Assembly (NCBI GenBank): GCA_002708925.1
Contig: PAPN01000039.1
Coordinates: forward strand, 1-64,000
DNA: 64,000 nt
Reading direction: 5' to 3'
From: Paracoccaceae bacterium
GTDB taxonomy: Bacteria > Pseudomonadota > Alphaproteobacteria > Rhodobacterales > Rhodobacteraceae
The notes below the pieces were generated by a model. That model did no database searches and was not told the DNA's origin. It saw only the letters and a program-made list of their open reading frames with translations. Below, piece by piece: positions 1-9,578 of this stretch (positions are counted from its first letter, which is position 1; each line of letters begins with the position of its first letter). Position numbers and translations under genes: made by a program.

Positions 1-76
1 GCGCGGCCTGGGGCCCCTGGGCAAATGGATCCGCGTCAAACCCAAGCGTTTGCCCCAGCAAGAGCATATCAGTCAT
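1..76 (-). CDS. guaD: Guanine deaminase, N-terminal fragment (partial, runs off the left edge)
   Basis: A leftward reading frame opens with ATG at 76-74 and stays open to the window edge, giving 25 residues beginning MTDMLLLGQTLGFDADPFA. An AAGGA ribosome site lies about 8 bases upstream. The LLLGQTL...DPFA opening resembles the start of alphaproteobacterial guanine deaminases, zinc amidohydrolases that convert guanine to xanthine. Only the extreme N-terminus is visible and no catalytic motif can be checked, so the name rests on recall of family starts. Confidence 0.5.
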   Translation of the reverse strand, partial: MTDMLLLGQTLGFDADPFAQGPQAA

Positions 77-214
77 GGCGGTGTCCTTTGTTGCCTCGTT
101 CTTGACCAGACTATTGCGCCGCAATTGCACAGTAAATCATTCCGGCATTGTTTCCGGCCCTGACCTTCCGTTATGACAAGGTAGCGATTTTTCAGCGGCA
201 GAACCGGGGGCGGC

Positions 215-1612
215 ATGAGCGACGATCAACCTACCGAAAACCCGATGCCCGAACTGCAAGAGGACGCCAGATACGGCCTGGATAAGAAGGTGGTCGCGGC
301 GATTCTCTATGCTGTCGATGTGGGCGATGCGACCCGCCTGCAAGAGCTGTTCGAACCGCTGCACGCCGCCGATATTGCCGACCTTCTGGAGCAGCTGAAC
401 ACTTATGACCGGCGGCGGTTGGTGCAGCTGTACGATCAGGAATTCGACGGCGAAATCCTGTCCGAGCTTGAGGATAACCTGCGCGAAGAGGTGATCTCGG
501 TTCTCAGGCCCGACGTGCTGGCCGAGGCCGTGCGGGACATGGACTCGGACGATGTTGTGGATCTGGTCGAGGATCTGGACGCGCCGCAGCAAGTGGCCAT
601 TCTGGACGCGCTAGAGGATGCCGACCGCGTAGCCGTCGAGCAGGCGCTGTCCTACCCGGAATTTTCCGCCGGGCGCCTGATGCAGCGCGAAGTCGTGACC
701 GCGCCCGAGCATTGGACCGTTGGCGACGCCATTGATTTTCTGCGTAATGCCAAAGAGTTACCCGACCAATTCTATCATGTGACCGTGGTTGACCCACGGA
801 TGCACCCGGTGGGGAATGTGACGCTGGGCAAGCTCATGTCCTCGCGTCGGGATGTGCCGCTGACCTCAATCTTCGAAGAGGTTTTTCAGGTCATTCCCGT
901 CTTGCAGGACGAGGGCGACGTGGCCTATGCGTTCAACCAGTACCACCTGATCTCCGCCCCTGTGGTGGATGAAAATAACCGGCTGGTGGGCATTATCACG
1001 ATTGACGATGCGATGGCCGTGCTGGACGACGAACACGAAGAGGACATCCTGCGCCTGGCCGGGGTCAGCGACGAATCCAGCCTGTCCGACAGCATTTTCG
1101 AGGCCGCCAAGGGCCGCGCGACCTGGCTGTTCGTGAACCTGCTGACGGCGATTCTGGCCTCTTTGGTGATTGATATGTTTGCCGACACGATTGACCAGAT
1201 GGTGGCGCTGGCGGTGCTGATGCCGATTGTCGCCTCGATGGGGGGGAATGCGGGGACGCAGACGATGACGGTGACGGTGCGGGCGCTGGCCACGCGCGAT
1301 CTGACCGCGCAGAACGCGATGCGGGTGATCTGGCGCGAGGTCTCGGTTGGGGCGTTGAACGGGGCGTTGTTCGGTCTGATCATGGCGCTGGTTACGGCCG
1401 CCTGGTTTGGCGTGCCGATGCTGGCGGCCGTGATCGGATCGGCCATGCTGATGACCCAGATCGCGGCGGCAATCGGCGGCATCGTGATCCCCATGGCGCT
1501 GGACCGGGCAGGGGTGGATCCGGCGCTGGCCTCGGGGCCGTTCGTGACCACGGTGACGGATGTCGTGGGGTTCTTTGCCTTTTTGGGGCTGGCCGCCTCG
1601 GTGCTGCTATGA
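215..1612 (+). CDS. mgtE: Magnesium transporter MgtE
   Basis: This 465-residue protein has the full MgtE order. An acidic helical N domain (about 35-140) is followed by two CBS domains (about 150-280), which act as the cytosolic Mg2+ sensor. Five membrane segments follow from about 300. The family signature SMGGNAGTQT lies in the pore region. MgtE is a homodimeric inner-membrane Mg2+ channel that closes when cytosolic Mg2+ fills the N/CBS interface. Length is normal. The start is the first in-frame ATG of the conserved region, behind a G-rich but weak ribosome site. The stop overlaps the next ATG, suggesting coupled translation with the folate gene. Confidence 0.95.
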   Translation: MSDDQPTENPMPELQEDARYGLDKKVVAAILYAVDVGDATRLQELFEPLHAADIADLLEQLNTYDRRRLVQLYDQEFDGEILSELEDNLREEVISVLRPDVLAEAVRDMDSDDVVDLVEDLDAPQQVAILDALEDADRVAVEQALSYPEFSAGRLMQREVVTAPEHWTVGDAIDFLRNAKELPDQFYHVTVVDPRMHPVGNVTLGKLMSSRRDVPLTSIFEEVFQVIPVLQDEGDVAYAFNQYHLISAPVVDENNRLVGIITIDDAMAVLDDEHEEDILRLAGVSDESSLSDSIFEAAKGRATWLFVNLLTAILASLVIDMFADTIDQMVALAVLMPIVASMGGNAGTQTMTVTVRALATRDLTAQNAMRVIWREVSVGALNGALFGLIMALVTAAWFGVPMLAAVIGSAMLMTQIAAAIGGIVIPMALDRAGVDPALASGPFVTTVTDVVGFFAFLGLAASVLL

Positions 1613-2166
1613 GCGATCTGATCGCCCGCAAAGCGGCTGCGCGCCAGGCCGCCTTTGCCCGCCGCAAAGAGGCCCATGGCGCCGGTCTGGTTGGGCGCGC
1701 GGGGCATTTATCGCAGGTTTTGGCAGGGTATCGCGGGGTGCCGCTGGCCGGCTATATGCCTATCCGCACGGAAATCAGCCCGCTGCCCGCGATGGAGGAA
1801 GCCGCCGCCCACGGCCCTGTTGGGGTACCTGTGATCACAGGCGCGGGGCAGCCGCTGAAATTCTCGGAATGGGCGCCGGGCTGTGCGATGCGTGACGGTC
1901 CTTTCGGGGCGCAAATCCCTGAGATTGATCGGTTTTTCGAACCGGAAATTCTGATCGGTCCCTTGGTGGCCTTCGACCGGCGCGGCGGGCGTCTGGGCTA
2001 TGGCGGCGGGTTTTACGACCGGACGCTTGAGCAGCTACGGGCCAAGCGGGCGACGCTGGCCATCGGATTTGCCTATGCCGCGCAAGAGGCCGACAGCCTG
2101 CCGCTGGAACCCACGGATCAGGCTTTGGACATGATCGTGACCGAGCAGGGCGTTCTGACGTTCTAG
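1609..2166 (+). CDS. 5-formyltetrahydrofolate cyclo-ligase
   Basis: The 185-residue protein belongs to the 5-FTHF cyclo-ligase (YgfA/MTHFS) family, which uses ATP to turn 5-formyl-THF into 5,10-methenyl-THF. The C-terminal signature GRLGYGGGFYDRTL (near residues 125-138) binds nucleotide and folate. The N-terminal basic helix with KAAARQAAFARR is the usual start. Its ATG overlaps the mgtE stop by four bases (ATGA). The next gene follows 68 bases later on the same strand, so the three probably share a transcript. Confidence 0.93.
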   Translation: MSDLIARKAAARQAAFARRKEAHGAGLVGRAGHLSQVLAGYRGVPLAGYMPIRTEISPLPAMEEAAAHGPVGVPVITGAGQPLKFSEWAPGCAMRDGPFGAQIPEIDRFFEPEILIGPLVAFDRRGGRLGYGGGFYDRTLEQLRAKRATLAIGFAYAAQEADSLPLEPTDQALDMIVTEQGVLTF

Positions 2167-2234
2167 GCCTGAAAACCCTCCGATTGGCATCTTGCCCCTT
2201 GCCTGCGGCGGGGCAGGGGCCTAGGCAGGGGGGC

Positions 2235-3047
2235 ATGAAGATACTGTTTCTTGGCGATGTGATGGGGCGGGCCGGACGGCGCGCCATTGTGGAAAACCTG
2301 CCGCGGCTGCGCGACGAATGGAAGCTGGATTTCGTCGTGGTCAATGGTGAAAACGCCAGCAATGGCGCGGGGCTGAGCGGTGACCATGCTAAACTGCTGC
2401 TGGATGCGGGGGCCGATTGCCTGACGCTGGGCGATCACGCGTTCGATCAGAAGGACATGCTGCAATTCATCGAAAAAGAGCCCCGGATCCTGCGGCCCTT
2501 GAACTATGCCAAGGGCGCACCGGGCGTGGGGCACCGAGTGTTTCAGGACGGGCGCGGGCGCAAGATTATGGTGGCTCAGGTGCTGGGCAACGTGTTCATG
2601 AAACGCGCCTTTGACGATCCTTTCGCCACGATTGATACGGTGCTGCGCAAGCATCCGCTGGGGGGCTCGGTTCAGGCGGCGCTGGTGGATGTCCATTGCG
2701 AGGCAACCAGTGAAAAGATGGGTATGGGCCATTTCTGCGATGGGCGCGCCAGCCTGATCGTGGGCACGCATACCCATGTGCCGACAGGGGATGCGCAGAT
2801 TCTGCCCAAGGGCAGCGGGTTCCTGTCCGATGCGGGCATGTGCGGCGATTATGACAGCGTGATCGGCATGGAAAAGGCCGAGCCACTGCGCCGTTTCGTC
2901 ACCGGCATGGTCAAATCGCGCTTCACCCCCGCCAATAACGAGGCCACCCTGTCCGGTGTCTATGTTGAAACCGACGATCGCACCGGATTGGCCAAGGAAA
3001 TCCGCATGATCCGCCAGGGCGGGCGTTTGCAGCAGTCGGGTCTGTGA
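2235..3047 (+). CDS. YmdB-type metallophosphoesterase (TIGR00282 family)
   Basis: The protein has 270 residues from the ATG at 2235; an upstream in-frame ATG at 2184 would only add a low-complexity tail. Metal-binding motifs are in order: GDVMGRAGR, VNGENASNGAG, LTLGDHAFDQ and GTHTHVPTGD. These are the calcineurin-like signatures of the YmdB family, whose Bacillus member hydrolyses 2',3'-cAMP. The cellular substrate here is unknown. The gene follows the folate cyclo-ligase closely, an arrangement I believe is common in Rhodobacterales. A G-rich ribosome site lies just upstream. Confidence 0.9.
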   Translation: MKILFLGDVMGRAGRRAIVENLPRLRDEWKLDFVVVNGENASNGAGLSGDHAKLLLDAGADCLTLGDHAFDQKDMLQFIEKEPRILRPLNYAKGAPGVGHRVFQDGRGRKIMVAQVLGNVFMKRAFDDPFATIDTVLRKHPLGGSVQAALVDVHCEATSEKMGMGHFCDGRASLIVGTHTHVPTGDAQILPKGSGFLSDAGMCGDYDSVIGMEKAEPLRRFVTGMVKSRFTPANNEATLSGVYVETDDRTGLAKEIRMIRQGGRLQQSGL

Positions 3048-3133
3048 TCGCGCAGTTGGGGCGCAGTTGGGGCCTTGTCGCCCCGGTGCGCTTGGGCCAA
3101 ACTGCGTAGACATATCCTGACAAAGGAACCCCG

Positions 3134-4912
3134 ATGGATCTATTGCATTTGTCTCAGAACACGCAGGCGATTTTGTCTCTGCTGGTTGTGCTGGGCATGT
3201 TCATCCTGTTCGTCAAAGAGATTTTCCCAACCGAAGTCGTAGCCATTACCGGCACGGGGCTGATGCTGGTTCTGGGGCTTTTGCCCTACCAGGACGCGCT
3301 GACGGTGCTGTCGAATCCGGCGCCTTGGACGATTGCGATGATGTTCATCGTGATGGGGGCGTTGGTGCGGACGGGGGCTTTGGATGCGTTCACGGTGCTG
3401 GCGGATCGGCAGGCGCGCTCGAACCCGAAACTGGCGATCGCGATGCTGCTGGCCTTTGTCATTCTGGCCTCGGCGATCATGAACAATACGCCCGTGGTGG
3501 TGGTGATGATCCCGGTCTTTGTGCAACTGGCCGGCACGATGGGCGTGAACGCCAGCCGGCTGCTGATTCCGCTGTCTTATGCGGCGATCATCGGCGGGAC
3601 TCTGACGCTGGTGGGGACGTCGACGAACCTGCTGGTGGATGGTGTGGCCCGTGGCCAAGGGCTTGAAGCCTTTAGTATTTTCGAGGTCACCCCCCTGGCT
3701 GCCATCCTGGTTGTCTGGGGCATGATCTATCTGGCGGTGTTCGGAAAACTGCTGTTGCCGGACCGGATCAGCATGGCCAGTATGCTGTCCAATCGCAGCA
3801 AGATGAAGTTCTTTACCGAGGCCGTCGTGCCCCCGGATTCGAACCTGATCGGGCGCGAGGTTCTGGGCGTGCAGCTGTTCAAACGCGAGGGCGTGCGCCT
3901 GATTGACGTCATTCGCGGCGATCAGTCCTTGCGCCACAGTCTGGAGGGCGTCGCGCTTCAGGTTGGTGACCGTGTGGTGCTGCGTACGCAGATGACGGAA
4001 TTGCTGAGCCTGCAACGCAACAAAAGCCTGAAACGTGTGGATCAGGTCTCGGCTGTGGAAACCCAGACGGTTGAGGTGCTGATCACGCCGGGCTGTAAGA
4101 TGGTGGGGCGGTCGCTGGGCTCGATGCGGTTGCGGCGGCGGTACGGGGTTTATCCGCTGGCAGTGCATCGGCGGAACCAGAATATTGGCTCGAAATTGCA
4201 GGAACTGGTGGTGCGCGTGGGCGATACCCTGCTGCTGGAGGGCGCGCCCGACGATATTCAGCGCCTGGCGGCGGATATGGATATGGTGGATGTCAGCCAC
4301 CCCTCGGCCAAGGCATTCCGGCGTGGCCATGCCCCGGTGGCCGTGGCTGCGCTGCTGGGTGTGGTGGTGCTGGCGGGGCTGGGCGTGGCGCCGATCCTGC
4401 TGCTGTCTACGCTGGCGGTGGCCGTGGTTCTGATCACGCGCTGCATCGATTCAGACGAGGCCTTTTCCTATGTTGACGGCCGTCTGCTGGCGCTGATTTT
4501 CGCGATGCTGGCCATCGGCGCGTCGCTGCAACATACCGGCGCGGTCGAGCTGGTGGTGAACGCGTTGCAGCCCGTGCTGTCCAAATTGCCGCCGGTTCTG
4601 ATCATCTGGGCGATTTACCTGCTGACCTCGACCTTGACGGAAATGGTGTCCAATAATGCGGTGGCCGTGGTGATCACGCCTATCGCGATCGGGCTGGCTC
4701 AGGCGATGGGGCTGGACCCGCGCGCGCTGGTGGTGGCGGTGATGATCGCGGCCTCGTGCAGCTTTGCCACGCCGATTGGGTATCAGACGAACATGCTGGT
4801 CTACGGGCCGGGCGGCTACAAGTTCACCGATTTCCTGCGCGTGGGCATTCCGCTGAATCTGACCATGGGGATGCTGGCCTCGGCCTTGATCCCGTTTTTC
4901 TTTCCTCTCTAA
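3134..4912 (+). CDS. SLC13-family permease with central TrkA-C domains (first of pair)
   Basis: This 592-residue inner-membrane protein has hydrophobic halves at about 10-215 and 395-592. Between them are two soluble RCK-C (TrkA-C) modules (about 225-385). The paired signatures of the divalent anion/Na+ symporter fold are visible: NNTPVVVVM and GTSTNLLVDG in the first half, SNNAVAVVITP and TPIGYQTNMLVYGPGGY in the second. Known relatives move dicarboxylates, sulfate or similar anions with sodium; the substrate cannot be read from sequence. An AAAGGAA ribosome site precedes the ATG. The gene ends four bases before the convergent paralogue. Confidence 0.85.
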   Translation: MDLLHLSQNTQAILSLLVVLGMFILFVKEIFPTEVVAITGTGLMLVLGLLPYQDALTVLSNPAPWTIAMMFIVMGALVRTGALDAFTVLADRQARSNPKLAIAMLLAFVILASAIMNNTPVVVVMIPVFVQLAGTMGVNASRLLIPLSYAAIIGGTLTLVGTSTNLLVDGVARGQGLEAFSIFEVTPLAAILVVWGMIYLAVFGKLLLPDRISMASMLSNRSKMKFFTEAVVPPDSNLIGREVLGVQLFKREGVRLIDVIRGDQSLRHSLEGVALQVGDRVVLRTQMTELLSLQRNKSLKRVDQVSAVETQTVEVLITPGCKMVGRSLGSMRLRRRYGVYPLAVHRRNQNIGSKLQELVVRVGDTLLLEGAPDDIQRLAADMDMVDVSHPSAKAFRRGHAPVAVAALLGVVVLAGLGVAPILLLSTLAVAVVLITRCIDSDEAFSYVDGRLLALIFAMLAIGASLQHTGAVELVVNALQPVLSKLPPVLIIWAIYLLTSTLTEMVSNNAVAVVITPIAIGLAQAMGLDPRALVVAVMIAASCSFATPIGYQTNMLVYGPGGYKFTDFLRVGIPLNLTMGMLASALIPFFFPL

Positions 4913-4916
4913 GGGG

Positions 4917-6689
4917 TTAGAGAGGCCAGAACAGCAAAATCAGCGGGATGGAAACGCCCACGACCAGGATTTCCAGCGGCAGGCCCATGCGCCAGTAATC
5001 GCCGAAACGATAGCCTCCGGGGCCCAGAACCAGCGTGTTGTTCTTATGCCCGATGGGCGTCAGAAACGCGGCCGAGGCAGCAATGGCGACGGCCATCAAG
5101 AACGGATCGGGATTGACGCCCAATTGCTGCGCCATCTGGATGCCGATAGGGGCCGCGACAATCGCCGTGGCGGTATTGTTCAGCACGTCCGACAGGGTCA
5201 TCGTCACCACCATCAGCACGGTCAGAATGGCCCAGGCGGGCAGGCCCTGGGTCAGCGAGACCAGCGCGCCTGCGATCAGATCGGTCCCGCCTGAGGTTTC
5301 CAGCGCCGCGCCCAGCGGAATCATCGAGCCCAGCAGCACCACAACCGGCCATTCCACATGGTCGTACAGCTCGGCCAGGGGCAGGATTTTCGCCAGCACA
5401 TAGGCCACAACCACCAGTCCCAGCGCCACCGGCAGGTAAATCAGCCCCAGGCTGGCCGCCAGAACGGCGGCGGCAAACAGGCCGATTGCCAGCCAGGTTT
5501 TGGAATCGTCCGTCACCGTCAATCCGCGATTGGCCAGCGGTAGCACCCCCAGCCAGTCCATCACATCCGCGCCAGCCCCGCGCGGGACAAGCAGCAGCAG
5601 AATATCGCCGGCCAGCACCTCGGTTTTGCGCACCTGTTCGCGGATTTGCCGCCCCTGGCGCGAGATCCCCATCAGGACCGAGCGCTGCCGCCACGCCAGC
5701 CCCACCGCCTGCGCCGTGCGCCCGGTCAGACGGGATTCTTGGGGGACGACGACCTCGATAATGTCCAGACCCTCGCCCTCGGCCTTTAGCAAGGTCTCGC
5801 GTTTTTCGTCGGAAAATGCCAGCGACAGCGCGGTGCGAAACTCATCCAGAGCGTCCGGCGCGGCCTCCAGCACCAGCGCGTCGCCGGCCTGCAACACCGT
5901 ATAGCGCGCACGCCCATAGCGCCGTTTCCCGTCGCGGATCAGCCCGATGATGGCCACGTCGGCCTTTTCCGCGTCCTCATAAAGCTGCTCAACCCGTTTG
6001 CCGATCAGTTTGGACCCGTCAGGCACCGTCAGCTCGGCAATATATTCCCCAAGATCAGCTACTTGCGTTGTGGCGTCCTCGCGTTTGGGGATCAGGCGCC
6101 AGCCGATCAGGGCCACGAAAACCAGCCCCGCCAGCGCCGTCAGACCGCCCACGGGGGCGAAATCGAACATGGCAAAGGGCGCGCCCAGCGATTCCTCGCG
6201 GATGGCGGCGATGATGATGTTGGGCGGCGTGCCGATCAGCGTGGCCATGCCGCCCAGAATGGTGGCAAAGCTTAGCGGCATCAGGCTCAGCCCAGGGCTG
6301 CGCCCGGCCTTATGCGCGGTCTGAATATCCACGGGCATGAGCAGCGCCAGCGCCGCCACGTTGTTCATAAAAGCCGACAGAATGCCGCCCACGCCGCCCA
6401 TCAGCGCGATATGCCCGCCCAGGGATCGGCTGCTGTCCACCAGCGTCCGGGTGATCAGAAACACCGCGCCCGAACGCACCAATCCGGCCGACACGATCAG
6501 CACCAGCGCCACCACCAGCGTGGCCGAGTGGCCGAAACCGGAAAACGCGTCCTTGACGGGGACGACGCCCAGAACGACTCCGATCAAGAGAGCAGTGAAG
6601 GCTACCAGATCGTAGCGGTAGCGCCCCCAGAGCAGCATGGCGAAAACGCCTCCGAACAGGGAAAACAGGATGATTTGGTCTGTGGTCAT
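4917..6689 (-). CDS. SLC13-family permease with central TrkA-C domains (second of pair)
   Basis: This is a 590-residue paralogue of the neighbouring permease with the same build: two membrane halves flanking two TrkA-C domains. Signatures are [35 protein letters not shown] and [18 protein letters not shown] chose the ATG at 6689 because AGGAGGG lies 7-8 bases upstream; an 18-residue upstream extension is possible but lacks family character. The two permeases are convergent and nearly touching, yet clearly divergent in sequence, so they probably differ in substrate. No ion or anion can be assigned. Confidence 0.85.
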   Translation of the reverse strand: MTTDQIILFSLFGGVFAMLLWGRYRYDLVAFTALLIGVVLGVVPVKDAFSGFGHSATLVVALVLIVSAGLVRSGAVFLITRTLVDSSRSLGGHIALMGGVGGILSAFMNNVAALALLMPVDIQTAHKAGRSPGLSLMPLSFATILGGMATLIGTPPNIIIAAIREESLGAPFAMFDFAPVGGLTALAGLVFVALIGWRLIPKREDATTQVADLGEYIAELTVPDGSKLIGKRVEQLYEDAEKADVAIIGLIRDGKRRYGRARYTVLQAGDALVLEAAPDALDEFRTALSLAFSDEKRETLLKAEGEGLDIIEVVVPQESRLTGRTAQAVGLAWRQRSVLMGISRQGRQIREQVRKTEVLAGDILLLLVPRGAGADVMDWLGVLPLANRGLTVTDDSKTWLAIGLFAAAVLAASLGLIYLPVALGLVVVAYVLAKILPLAELYDHVEWPVVVLLGSMIPLGAALETSGGTDLIAGALVSLTQGLPAWAILTVLMVVTMTLSDVLNNTATAIVAAPIGIQMAQQLGVNPDPFLMAVAIAASAAFLTPIGHKNNTLVLGPGGYRFGDYWRMGLPLEILVVGVSIPLILLFWPL

Positions 6690-6810
6690 GGGCGGGCCCT
6701 CCTGCTTGCCACACAATCCCATGGCCGCACGGAACGCAACCACCTTGCGGCCCGCCCCCCGCCTGACTTATAGAGACCCGACGCAACGTATTCAGATGAT
6801 GGAGGCACCG

Positions 6811-7551
6811 ATGGCCGGCCACTCTAAATGGGCAAACATTCAGCACCGCAAGGGCCGGCAGGATGCCGCCCGCTCGAAACTGTTTTCCAAACTGTCCAAG
6901 GAAATCACCGTCGCCGCGAAAATGGGCGACCCCGATCCCGATAAAAACCCGCGCCTGCGCCTGGCCGTAAAAGAGGCCAAATCGCAATCCGTGCCCAAGG
7001 ATGTGATCGAACGCGCGATCAAGAAATCCACCGCGGGCGACGGCGACGATTACGAAGAAATCCGCTACGAGGGCTACGGCCCCAACGGTGTTGCCGTGAT
7101 CGTCGAGGCGATGACGGATAACCGGAACCGGACGGCCTCGACCGTGCGCTCGACCTTCACCAAGAACGGCGGCAACCTGGGCGAGACCGGCTCGGTCGGG
7201 TTCATGTTCGACCGCAAGGGCGAGGTGACCTACCCCGCCGAGGTGGGCGACGCGGACACGGTGATGATGGCCGCAATCGAGGCCGGCGCCGAGGATGTCG
7301 AAAGCAGCGAAGACGGCCATATCATCTGGTGCGCCGACACCGATTTGAACGAGGTGTCCAACGCGCTGGAGGCCGAACTGGGCGAGTCGGATTCGACCAA
7401 GCTGGTGTGGAAACCCCAGACCACCACCGAGCTGGGCCTGGAAGACATGCAAAAGCTGATGAAGCTGATCGACGCCCTGGAAGACGATGATGACGTGCAG
7501 CGCGTCACCACCAATTTCGAGGCCTCGGACGAGGTGATGGATCAGCTCTGA
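6811..7551 (+). CDS. yebC: YebC/PmpR-family regulator
   Basis: This 246-residue protein begins with the family signature [18 protein letters not shown] at the ATG at 6811, which fixes the start. An upstream extension to 6637 is antisense to the permease and not real. YebC proteins are three-domain cytosolic factors described as DNA-binding regulators and, for some members, as ribosome-associated factors that help translate difficult proline-rich stretches. The usual partner ruvC is not adjacent here. A hairpin with a T-rich tail at 7578-7606 ends the gene. Confidence 0.94.
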   Translation: MAGHSKWANIQHRKGRQDAARSKLFSKLSKEITVAAKMGDPDPDKNPRLRLAVKEAKSQSVPKDVIERAIKKSTAGDGDDYEEIRYEGYGPNGVAVIVEAMTDNRNRTASTVRSTFTKNGGNLGETGSVGFMFDRKGEVTYPAEVGDADTVMMAAIEAGAEDVESSEDGHIIWCADTDLNEVSNALEAELGESDSTKLVWKPQTTTELGLEDMQKLMKLIDALEDDDDVQRVTTNFEASDEVMDQL

Positions 7552-8047
7552 TCCCTGATAGCGCCGCTGGCATTTGGAATCGGTCCCCTGGGGCCGATTT
7601 CTTTTTGTCCCCAGCGCGTTATGCGGCACAGCGCCTGCGTGATCTTGGGGCCTGTTCCCCAGGTCGTGCGTTTTTATCCACAGGCGTCTGGCCCAGGTCC
7701 GAAAATCGGGCTATCAGAAAACAGCCCTTTTGGCCGGGAATTTACACGTAAACCGCCCCCTCCTTGTCGAAATCTGATGTTGCGTATCTTTATCCACAGT
7801 GTCCTAATTTTCTGTGAATACTCTTGGGGATAAAGCGCAGGCCCCTGCCATTGGGGTTTTGCCATCTGCGCGCTCGGTCAGGGCTGGTTTTTCCCCGGTT
7901 TTCACTGTAAGGGTTTGAAAACGTGTGGGGTTTTCCTGGTCTCTGACTTTGGATTGCGTCATTTCCAGATTGTTCAAGACCTCAGATATGCCTTGTTTTC
8001 CAAGGGCCTGAGGCGCGTTCCTAACGTCATCAGATCCGAGGTGTTCG
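7552..8047. other. Gene-free stretch with DnaA-box cluster (candidate replication-related site)
   Basis: This 496-base interval holds no convincing gene. After the yebC terminator it carries two perfect DnaA boxes, TTATCCACA at 7674-7682 and 7790-7798. Two near matches lie on the other strand: 7813-7821 (reads GTATTCACA) and 7825-7833 (reads TTATCCCCA). A/T-rich patches lie between and after them (around 7741, 7805, 7910). A small hairpin GGGCT...AGCCC followed by TTTT is at 7708-7731. The cluster resembles an origin, a DnaA-titration site or a DnaA-regulated promoter; only the boxes themselves are seen directly. Confidence 0.5.
7578..7606 (+). terminator. Rho-independent terminator after yebC
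   Basis: AATCGG and CCGATT arms enclose CCC/GGG pairs, followed by TTTCTTTTT. It begins 26 bases past the yebC stop. Confidence 0.75.
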
Positions 8048-8641
8048 ATGGAGTCAACCATAGCGGGTTTCGGTCTGGGACTGTCCCTGATCCTGGCGAT
8101 CGGGGCGCAGAATGCCTTTGTTTTGCGGCAGGGGGTGCGCCGCGAGCACGTATTTGCCGTGTGCCTGACCTGCGCCTTGTCCGATGCCTTGCTGATTGCG
8201 GCGGGGGTGTCGGGCTTTGGTGCGCTGGTCACGAAACTGCCCTGGCTGGAGCCGCTGATGCGCTGGGGCGGGGCCGCGTTTCTGATCGTTTACGGTGCGC
8301 GCGCGTTCTGGGCGGCCTGGCGTGGTGGCGCGCATCTGGATGCCGCGCAAGCCGGGCGTGCCAGCCTGAAAGGCGTGTTGCTGACCTGCCTGTTGCTGAC
8401 CTGGGCGAACCCGCATGTCTATCTGGATACGGTGGTTCTGCTGGGCTCGGTTGCGGCGCAATATGCGGATCGGCTGAATTTTGCGCTGGGGGCGATGACG
8501 GCCAGTTTTGTGTTTTTCTTTTCTCTGGGCTATGGGGCCCGCCTGCTGGCCCCGCTATTTGCGCGCCCCGTGGCCTGGCGCATTCTGGACGTGCTGGTGG
8601 GGCTGATCATGTGGACCGTGGCAGCCAGCCTGTTGCTTTGA
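8048..8641 (+). CDS. LysE/ArgO-family amino acid exporter
   Basis: This 197-residue protein has about six membrane segments and the LysE opening GLSLILAIGAQNAFVLRQG, typical of the lysine/arginine exporter branch (LysE, ArgO). It should export basic amino acids from the cytosol. Characterised members are usually divergent from a LysR-type regulator (LysG/ArgP); none is present here, so control is unclear. The ATG at 8048 begins the conserved first helix. A long upstream frame overlapping the same region is out of phase with the family and was discarded. Confidence 0.88.
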   Translation: MESTIAGFGLGLSLILAIGAQNAFVLRQGVRREHVFAVCLTCALSDALLIAAGVSGFGALVTKLPWLEPLMRWGGAAFLIVYGARAFWAAWRGGAHLDAAQAGRASLKGVLLTCLLLTWANPHVYLDTVVLLGSVAAQYADRLNFALGAMTASFVFFFSLGYGARLLAPLFARPVAWRILDVLVGLIMWTVAASLLL

Positions 8642-8678
8642 GCTTGCAGGCGCGGGCAAAGCGTGAACTGATACGCAT

Positions 8679-9578
8679 ATGAACGATCAAGCTCAGCCCG
8701 TTCTGGGCGTTTTCTGGATGTTGGTGACCGGGGCCCTGTTCGTCTGTGTGACCGCGCTGGTCAAGACGCTGGGCCCTGCGATGCCGGCGGCTCAGGCTGC
8801 GTTTTTGCGGTATGCCATCGGAATGGTGTTCGTGCTGCCGATGCTGCGGCCCATTCTGCGCGCGCGGCTGACGCGCCGCCAATGGAGCCTGTTCGCGCTG
8901 CGGGGGCTGGCGCATTCGGGGGGCGTGATCTTGTGGTTTTACGCGATGGCGCGCATCCCGATCGCGGATGTGACGGCGATGAACTATATGTCGCCGATCT
9001 ATGTGACGCTGGGCGCGGCGCTGTTTCTGGGCGAGGGGCTGGCCCTGCGCCGCATTCTGGCTGTGGGGGCCGCGCTGATCGGGGCGCTGATCATCCTGCG
9101 CCCCGGATTCCGAGAGGTGGGAACGGGGCATTTGGCCATGCTGTTTGCGGCGGTGGTGTTTGGGGCCTCTTATCTGCTGGCCAAGCGACTGAGCGCTCAG
9201 GCCAGCCCCGCTGTTGTCGTCGGCATGTTGTCGATCTTTGTGACGATCGGGCTGGCACCGCTGGCGCTGGCCGATTGGGTGACGCCCGATTGGCGCAGTC
9301 TGGGGCTGCTCAGCCTGGTCGCTCTGGCCGCGACGGCGGGGCATTACACGATGACGCTGGCCTTTGCCGCCGCGCCTTTGACGGTGACGCAGCCGGTGAC
9401 GTTCTTGCAGCTGGTCTGGGCCTGCCTGCTGGGTTATTTCGTTTTTGACGAGGGGATAGACCTGTGGGTTGTGATCGGGGGCGGGGTGATCCTGGGTTCG
9501 GTCAGTTTCATCACCTGGCGCGAGGCCGTGCTGAAGCGCCGGACCAGAACGCCGCCCGCGATGGCCACCAAGCTGTGA
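8679..9578 (+). CDS. EamA/DMT-superfamily transporter
   Basis: The 299-residue protein has ten predicted membrane segments in two EamA repeats (about 10-140 and 150-285). The first-repeat motif FYAMARIPIADVTAMNYMSP and second-repeat ATAGHYTMTLAFAAAPLTV match the S-adenosylmethionine-transporter-like/RhaT side of the DMT superfamily. The substrate is unknown. It follows lysE by 37 bases, so co-transcription is plausible. Its stop abuts the stop of convergent choV within a TGATCA sequence. Confidence 0.85.
   Translation: MNDQAQPVLGVFWMLVTGALFVCVTALVKTLGPAMPAAQAAFLRYAIGMVFVLPMLRPILRARLTRRQWSLFALRGLAHSGGVILWFYAMARIPIADVTAMNYMSPIYVTLGAALFLGEGLALRRILAVGAALIGALIILRPGFREVGTGHLAMLFAAVVFGASYLLAKRLSAQASPAVVVGMLSIFVTIGLAPLALADWVTPDWRSLGLLSLVALAATAGHYTMTLAFAAAPLTVTQPVTFLQLVWACLLGYFVFDEGIDLWVVIGGGVILGSVSFITWREAVLKRRTRTPPAMATKL

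Noticed and set aside
7621-7833. A 70-codon frame in the gap after yebC
   Set aside because: No ribosome site, no family features, and it runs over the DnaA boxes; judged non-coding.
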